The translations under genes were made by a program, and so were the position numbers. From contig CAWHEG010000031.1 in NCBI GenBank assembly GCA_963828405.1, forward strand, positions 2,170,001 to 2,234,000: a DNA stretch of 64,000 nt. Direction: 5' to 3'. The notes beneath the pieces are model-generated. The model did not search any database, was not told the origin of the DNA, and saw nothing but the letters and a program-made list of their open reading frames with translations. The DNA is from JANMJD01 sp963828405 (GTDB taxonomy: Bacteria; Actinomycetota; Acidimicrobiia; Acidimicrobiales; Ilumatobacteraceae). This document shows, one piece after another, positions 61,201 through 64,000 of this stretch. How positions within the stretch are numbered: the stretch's first letter is position 1; the number at the start of each line of letters is the position of its first letter.

Positions 61201-61464
61201 TTGATCGACGGGTACTCGGTTCCTGCCGGCAGCACCACCTACAACTACCTCGACGTGTTCACCAACGCCGCCTTCGGGTCGGTCGCCGTCACCGACGCCA
61301 ACGCCCTACGACCGGCCGGAGCGGTGTGGACCGTGCCGGGATCGGTCGTCGCCAACGCTGCTCCGACGACCGGACGGGTGCTGCTCGGCAACGTGCAGGT
61401 CCGAACGAACGGCAACGTCCTGATCGGCTCCGGCGACGTGATCGTTGAGAGCGTCACCCCGTGA
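58276..61464 (+). CDS. Secreted S8 (subtilisin-like) serine protease, tripeptidyl-peptidase-II-like core
   Basis: A 1062-residue exported protease. Sec signal (RRFCVALAATLVVGTFAVS). An inhibitor-I9-like propeptide (VTLLVAARPGAAKQVVSGL ... AVASLAGVQAVDVDD) precedes the catalytic domain. Triad: Asp173 in GIIDSGV, His344 in GQHGSHVAGI, Ser539 in NGTSMASPQAAG. The 170-residue insertion between Asp and His, starting with ERKIVDWVTATAQVGD, is the mark of the tripeptidyl-peptidase-II-like branch. The C-terminal ~450 residues contain beta-sandwich domains, including a PPC-like segment (DLDLYLFDCSSGSC ... NPAAGNWIVLIDGYSV). Likely degrades extracellular protein. ATG after GGCAGGGGA. Confidence 0.9.
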   Translation: MSRRRFCVALAATLVVGTFAVSPPAGAGKPDTGLSKQDRQLLAVARANGQKSVTLLVAARPGAAKQVVSGLQGLGAVVQYRDDALGYIRASVPTGKADAVASLAGVQAVDVDDVIVLDDPRPDGAVVATPQTPPGPGTPRDNPYMPVGDTGGAQFTAAHPTWDGRGTTVGIIDSGVTLDHPSLLTTSTGERKIVDWVTATAQVGDNDPTWVNMQAQVTGATFSFQGVAYTAPAAGTYRIGLFNERDPRLGGEIGNDVNRDGNPTGSSGLFAALWNTTTNNVYVDANQNRSFADEPAMTDYKVRFDVGYFGTDNPATDIAERIPFVVQTDGKTKFLNIGIVSGQHGSHVAGIVAANAMFGGAMSGEAPGAKLVSVRVCLFVAGCTSHALIEGMIYAAKQANVDVINMSIGGLPALNDGNNSRCVVYDRLIQQSNVQIFISAGNNGPGTNTVGDPGVCGKVVSVGSSITDATWRADYGSTGPATDNLHPFSSRGPTESGAMKPQIVAPGAAVSTTPRWQPGGPVPGTYPLPAGYAMLNGTSMASPQAAGAAALLISAAKQSAVQKQPDQLRQALRSSARFIAEYGAFEQGNGLIDVPAAWALLSTNNVRTVDITSSVPVRTLISGFLATPDTGEGIYEREGVAVGASFSRTYTFTRASGAGGSTTYNLSFVGNDGTFNLPAASISLAKNAPKTLAIGVNAGSAGVHSAILNLDDPSTAGIDYQTLNTVVVADQFSVANGFTVVKTGTVSPNQVHRYLVDVPAGAPAFKVDLSGPTADPGTGQVRFLRFHPYGVNFDPNSSLNCYTPSSGGCSTGDPLSRTLSQPLPGVWEVTVEARRTSDTADAPFTLTMAVLGAGVAPSPDVIASATLGVPIARNYTLTNLFGPFTGRAVGTTLGSAAVSTPTIANLAQQQYPVQVSPGSTRLQATIGDTSDLAADLDLYLFDCSSGSCVLTAQSADGDSEESVAIDNPAAGNWIVLIDGYSVPAGSTTYNYLDVFTNAAFGSVAVTDANALRPAGAVWTVPGSVVANAAPTTGRVLLGNVQVRTNGNVLIGSGDVIVESVTP

Positions 61465-61629
61465 CGCCCTGAACGACACTCCCGCGCTGCGCTGCGCCGA
61501 ACCCGATGCGATGCCGGGCAGCGGGCTGGAAGCTTCACGTACTCGGTCCCTCCGTGCGGCGATCCAGGCGGCGCGCTACCGGCTCGACATCCCATCGGCT
61601 CGCCGTCTGGTTTCTCTGATATGTCGACA
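61465..61629. other. Junction between protease gene and IS66 remnant
   Basis: About 165 bases without a supported gene. On the minus strand, reading continues from the transposase remnant with traces of frame-shifted similarity (HIRETRRRADG, compare the IS66 IDETGxRVxG motif near the first catalytic Asp), then loses all resemblance. The left inverted repeat of the element is gone. Confidence 0.4.
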
Positions 61630-62339
61630 ACCGCCGCTGTGAGCAGGCAGAACAGCTCCTGTTTGAACGGGGCGAGGCGATGAGCGACGTCGAGTGGCCA
61701 TACCGCCAGCGACCCTTGCGAGACGGGGGCGGCGAACAACACGTCCATCGCTTCGCTGACGCGTTCGAGCGGGATGTGTTGGCGGATCATCAGATACACC
61801 GCGACCGCTTTCACCCGCGGCCCCCAACACACCGGCGCAGAAGCTTCCGGCGGGAACGCGGCGGTCGTCACGGTGCCGCACCGGCAACGGCGTTGCTCGG
61901 CGACATGATCAGTGGCGATCAGCCGGGGCTCAGGAATATCGAGAACCTGACGGCGTTGCTCACCAACCGTCGCCGCGTCGGACAGGTCCGAAGCACAGGA
62001 CCGGCAACATCCGGGCTGGTGGCGGACCTCACGGTCAGCGGTACGGCGCTGCAACGTCGAACCCGGTGCCCCGGGCTGTTTGCCCGGTGGGCGTGTCACC
62101 CCACCCGCTTCGACGCGGGCCTGTTTGCGGGCCTCACGTTCAGCCGCACGTCGTTCCCGCCGGTCACGTCCGTCGCGCGATGGTGGCAACGACGAGTTCC
62201 CCGAATCCTTCGATTCGAGCCGGGCTTCCAACTCGACGATCCGGGCCCCCAGTGTCTCGATCGTCGCCATCAACTCGGTGTTCGCCGCGGTCAACTCGGC
62301 GTTCAACGCCTCCAACACGACGATCCGGGCCTCCAACAC
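61630..62339 (-). pseudogene. IS66-family transposase remnant (N-terminal half)
   Basis: About 235 residues of an IS66 TnpC-type transposase read cleanly. An N-terminal coiled-coil/leucine-zipper region (VLEALNAELTAANTELM, LGARIVELEARL) is followed by KDSGNSSLPPSRDGRD and GKQPGAPGSTL. Then come the zinc-finger-like CCRSCASDL and RRCRCGTV, PVCWGPRVKAVAVYLMIRQHIPLE, and VSEAMDVLFAAPVSQGSL. It then breaks just before the first DDE catalytic Asp, at the end of KQELFCLLTAAVV. The catalytic domain and both element ends are missing, so it cannot transpose. A GTG at 62339 is the likely original start. Confidence 0.75.
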
Positions 62340-62914
62340 ACCCCGAACACTACCACTCCCCCGCGAACATACCCGGATACCAGCGCTCACCGCGCGAACA
62401 CCCCGACCACCTGAGTAGTTACGGCGGCTCGGCGATGGCACGTTCGAGATCCGCTACGGGGTGCAGGACGACATCGGCTACAGCGGCACGAACGGGTTTG
62501 AGGAAGCGGCCGGTGAGGGCGTTGCCTCGTGTTTCGCCGAGGTTGACGTAGAGGATCTGGTGGTGGCGCCGGAGTATGAGTCGACGATCGCCGGAGTACG
62601 TCAGTGGTTGGAGGACTGTGGGTCGAAAGAGGATCTGGAGGCGCACAACCTCGCCGTCACCGAGCGTTGGTCGAAGGACATCGAGCTCGACGGGTGGACG
62701 TCGCCCGACAGGGACGTCATGGGCAGCCTGGAATCGGGCAACGGTCCGCTGTCCGCCCTGGAGGACGGCTTTCGCTACAGCAACGACGGCTTCGCCCCGT
62801 CGTCTCACGGTCTTCTGGCGGCTGACAGCTCGCCAATGAGCAAGCCGAGTTCGACCCGGTAGCGACGCTCACGTCGCTCGGCTACACGTCGGGTGATGCG
62901 TTGATGGCGCTCAC
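62340..62914. other. Degenerate region with interrupted coding fragments
   Basis: About 575 bases with no intact gene. A plus-strand frame (62461-62862) reads VVAPEYESTIAGVRQWLEDCG and DIELDGWTSPDRDVMGSL, and a different plus frame ends NEQAEFDPVATLTSLGY and then SGDALMALTE immediately before the IS21-type end. Together these look like the tail of one protein that was frameshifted and then cut by insertion of the element. I do not recognise the family. Confidence 0.35.
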
Positions 62915-62973
62915 CGAAATTCCCCGGGTGTGCTCATCGATTTTCCCCACCTGTGGGGTGTTGTGAGTGTAGG

Positions 62974-63291
62974 TCAGTCGGGTTCGAGTGGGGTGCGGTT
63001 GGTGGTGGTTCTGCCGGCGTAGCGTTGCCAGGCGCTGGCTCGTGTGGTGCCGAGGAGATCGGCGATCTCGGCCCAGGAGAGTTCTTGGTCGCGGGCGTTT
63101 GCGACAGCGCGGGGTAGTTGCTGTTCGGCTTGGTGGATGAGGCTGACGAGGAGATGCAGTGTCACTGCGGCGTCGCCGAGCCAGGCGAACCCGCGGAGGT
63201 TTCCGAGTGATGCGATCGCTTCGTCGAGCACGCGTTCGCTGTCGGGTCCGGTGGCTGGTGGGATGTAGGTGTCTCGGTGCGGTTCTCTCAT
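62974..63291 (-). CDS. Small helix-turn-helix protein carried beside istB
   Basis: A 105-residue protein. Its C-terminal third, ARDQELSWAEIADLLGTTRASAWQRYAG, is a sigma-70-region-4-like helix-turn-helix (shown here in full as two adjoining pieces: DQELSWAEIADLLG and TTRASAWQRYAG). The N-terminal part is helical (ERVLDEAIASLGNL; LLVSLIHQAEQQLPRAVANA). It lies 20 bases downstream of istB, within the element, and may regulate transposition or be a passenger. IS21 elements normally carry only istA and istB, so this gene is an addition. Confidence 0.6.
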   Translation of the reverse strand: MREPHRDTYIPPATGPDSERVLDEAIASLGNLRGFAWLGDAAVTLHLLVSLIHQAEQQLPRAVANARDQELSWAEIADLLGTTRASAWQRYAGRTTTNRTPLEPD

Positions 63292-63311
63292 GTGCGCGGA
63301 TGACCATACAG

Positions 63312-64000
63312 TTATTGGAGCGGTTGGCGGCTGCCGGTGACGGTCCGGCGCAGGGTGTTGTTGCGGGCGTGGTGGTCGCGGAGGCGGTAGCTGTCGCCGT
63401 CGAGGTTGAGGACGACGGAGCGGTGCAGGAGCCGGTCGAGCATCGCCGCGGCGACGGTGGTGTCGCCGAGGATCTCTCCCCAGGAAGCTACGCCTCTGTT
63501 GGTCGTGATCACGATGCTCGTTTTCAGGTATCGCTGGGAGACGACTTGGAACAGGGCAGAGGCGGCCTCGGCTGGAAGCGGCAGATAGCCCAGTTCATCA
63601 ACGACGAGCAAAGCCGGTCCGGCGTAGAACCGCATCGTGGTTGCCCATCGTCCTTCGATCGCGGCGCGGTGGCAGCGGGCGGCGAGATCGGCGGCGGTGG
63701 TGAAGTAGGTGCGGTAACCGATGGTGGCGGCTTGTCGGGCGAGACCGACGGAGAGGTGGGTTTTGCCGACACCGGGCGGGCCGATCAGCAACACGTTCGT
63801 GGCGGTCTCCAAGAAGCGGCAGGTGGCGAGCTCGCCGATCAGTTGGCGGTCGACGCCGGGTTGCGCGTCGAAGTCGAAGTCGTCGAGTGTGGCCGGAGTT
63901 GGGAGCGACGCGAAGCGGAGCCGGCCAGCGAGACGCCGGGCCATGGTCGTGTCGACCTCGATCGCCAACAGGCGCTCGAGCGTCGCTGTGACGGTGAGTT
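63312..64000 (-). CDS. istB: IstB-like ATP-binding protein (start outside window)
   Basis: At least 219 residues of an IS21-type IstB/DnaC-like AAA+ ATPase that assists the IstA transposase. FDFDAQPGVDRQLI, LLIGPPGVGKTHLSVGLARQA (Walker A), ALLVVDELGYLPL (Walker B) and SIVITTNRGVASWGEILGD (sensor 1 region) are in canonical order. The C-terminus (DRLLHRSVVLNLDGDSYRLRDH) is normal. A TTG near 63968 could be read as a start, but the frame stays open with family-like sequence (LERLLAIEVD) to the right edge, so the N-terminus is probably cut off by the window. IstA is expected immediately upstream. Confidence 0.88.
   Translation of the reverse strand, partial: LTVTATLERLLAIEVDTTMARRLAGRLRFASLPTPATLDDFDFDAQPGVDRQLIGELATCRFLETATNVLLIGPPGVGKTHLSVGLARQAATIGYRTYFTTAADLAARCHRAAIEGRWATTMRFYAGPALLVVDELGYLPLPAEAASALFQVVSQRYLKTSIVITTNRGVASWGEILGDTTVAAAMLDRLLHRSVVLNLDGDSYRLRDHHARNNTLRRTVTGSRQPLQ

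Larger units (their letters stand above)
62915..64000 (-). mobile_element. IS21-family element, left end to istB (continues beyond window)
   Basis: The left end carries two near-identical repeats, CGAAATTCCCC (62915-62925) and CGATTTTCCCC (62938-62948), 23 bases apart, as expected for the multiple terminal repeats of IS21-type elements. A CCCCAC-CT-GTGGGG hairpin follows. Inside are a small HTH gene and istB, both leftward. istA should lie to the right, outside the window. The exact left base is not determined because the other end is not visible. Confidence 0.65.

Noticed and set aside
62419..62808. 129-codon minus-strand frame between the two IS elements
   Set aside because: No motif or ribosome site; plus-strand fragments look more protein-like here, and neither is intact.

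Overview
The window is GC-rich, with almost every codon ending in G or C. Together with secreted LPXTG proteins carrying Thr/Pro linkers, several luciferase-like (LLM, often F420-dependent) oxidoreductases and frequent GTG/TTG starts, this points to a free-living actinobacterium. An Acidimicrobiia-like lineage is my guess, but no marker gene here proves it. About 55 genes are packed on both strands. There is one tRNA, no rRNA and no CRISPR array.

Layout. 0-9.9 kb: MFS transporter fragment, formylglycine sulfatase, duplicated SnoaL-like protein, dimethylglycine/sarcosine dehydrogenase-type flavoprotein, SGNH hydrolase, EamA exporter. 9.9-15.4 kb: three LPXTG surface proteins (two paralogous), an SDR, a stand-alone winged-helix protein, 5-formyl-THF cyclo-ligase and a GNAT. 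15.5-33.3 kb: a catabolic block with three LLM oxidoreductases, two ATZ/TRZ-type amidohydrolases, a carboxymuconolactone-decarboxylase-like protein, a homocysteine methyltransferase-like protein, a molybdenum hydroxylase (separate FAD subunit plus a fused Fe-S-fold/Mo protein) and a tightly overlapping ssnA-xdhC-yqeB-yqeC-DCC operon. The last set is the accessory signature of selenium-dependent molybdenum hydroxylases. 33.3-38.7 kb: a complete oligopeptide-type ABC transporter operon. 38.9-43.5 kb: membrane protein, two-propeller lipoprotein, tRNA-Gly, pirin. 43.6-50.7 kb: BNR/sialidase-like protein and a DUF4331 / TPR / NicO-type metal transporter operon, followed by a lipoprotein. 50.8-61.5 kb: ceramidase-like lipoprotein, SdsA-type alkyl sulfatase, multicopper oxidase, pentapeptide-DinB protein and a TPPII-like S8 protease. 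61.6-64 kb: IS66 remnant and the left part of an IS21-family element.

The strongest biological signal is the molybdenum hydroxylase system. Its large protein keeps the [2Fe-2S] ferredoxin-like fold, but all eight cluster-ligand cysteines are replaced, while the Mo-domain motifs survive. A full YqeB/YqeC/XdhC/SsnA set lies 3-6 kb downstream.

Caveat: six genes are broken by about 18 one-base indels plus one nonsense codon. These concentrate at 21.5-25.8 and 43.9-47.9 kb, while long neighbouring genes are intact. Because the coding quality beyond each indel is perfect, consensus errors are at least as likely as true pseudogenes.
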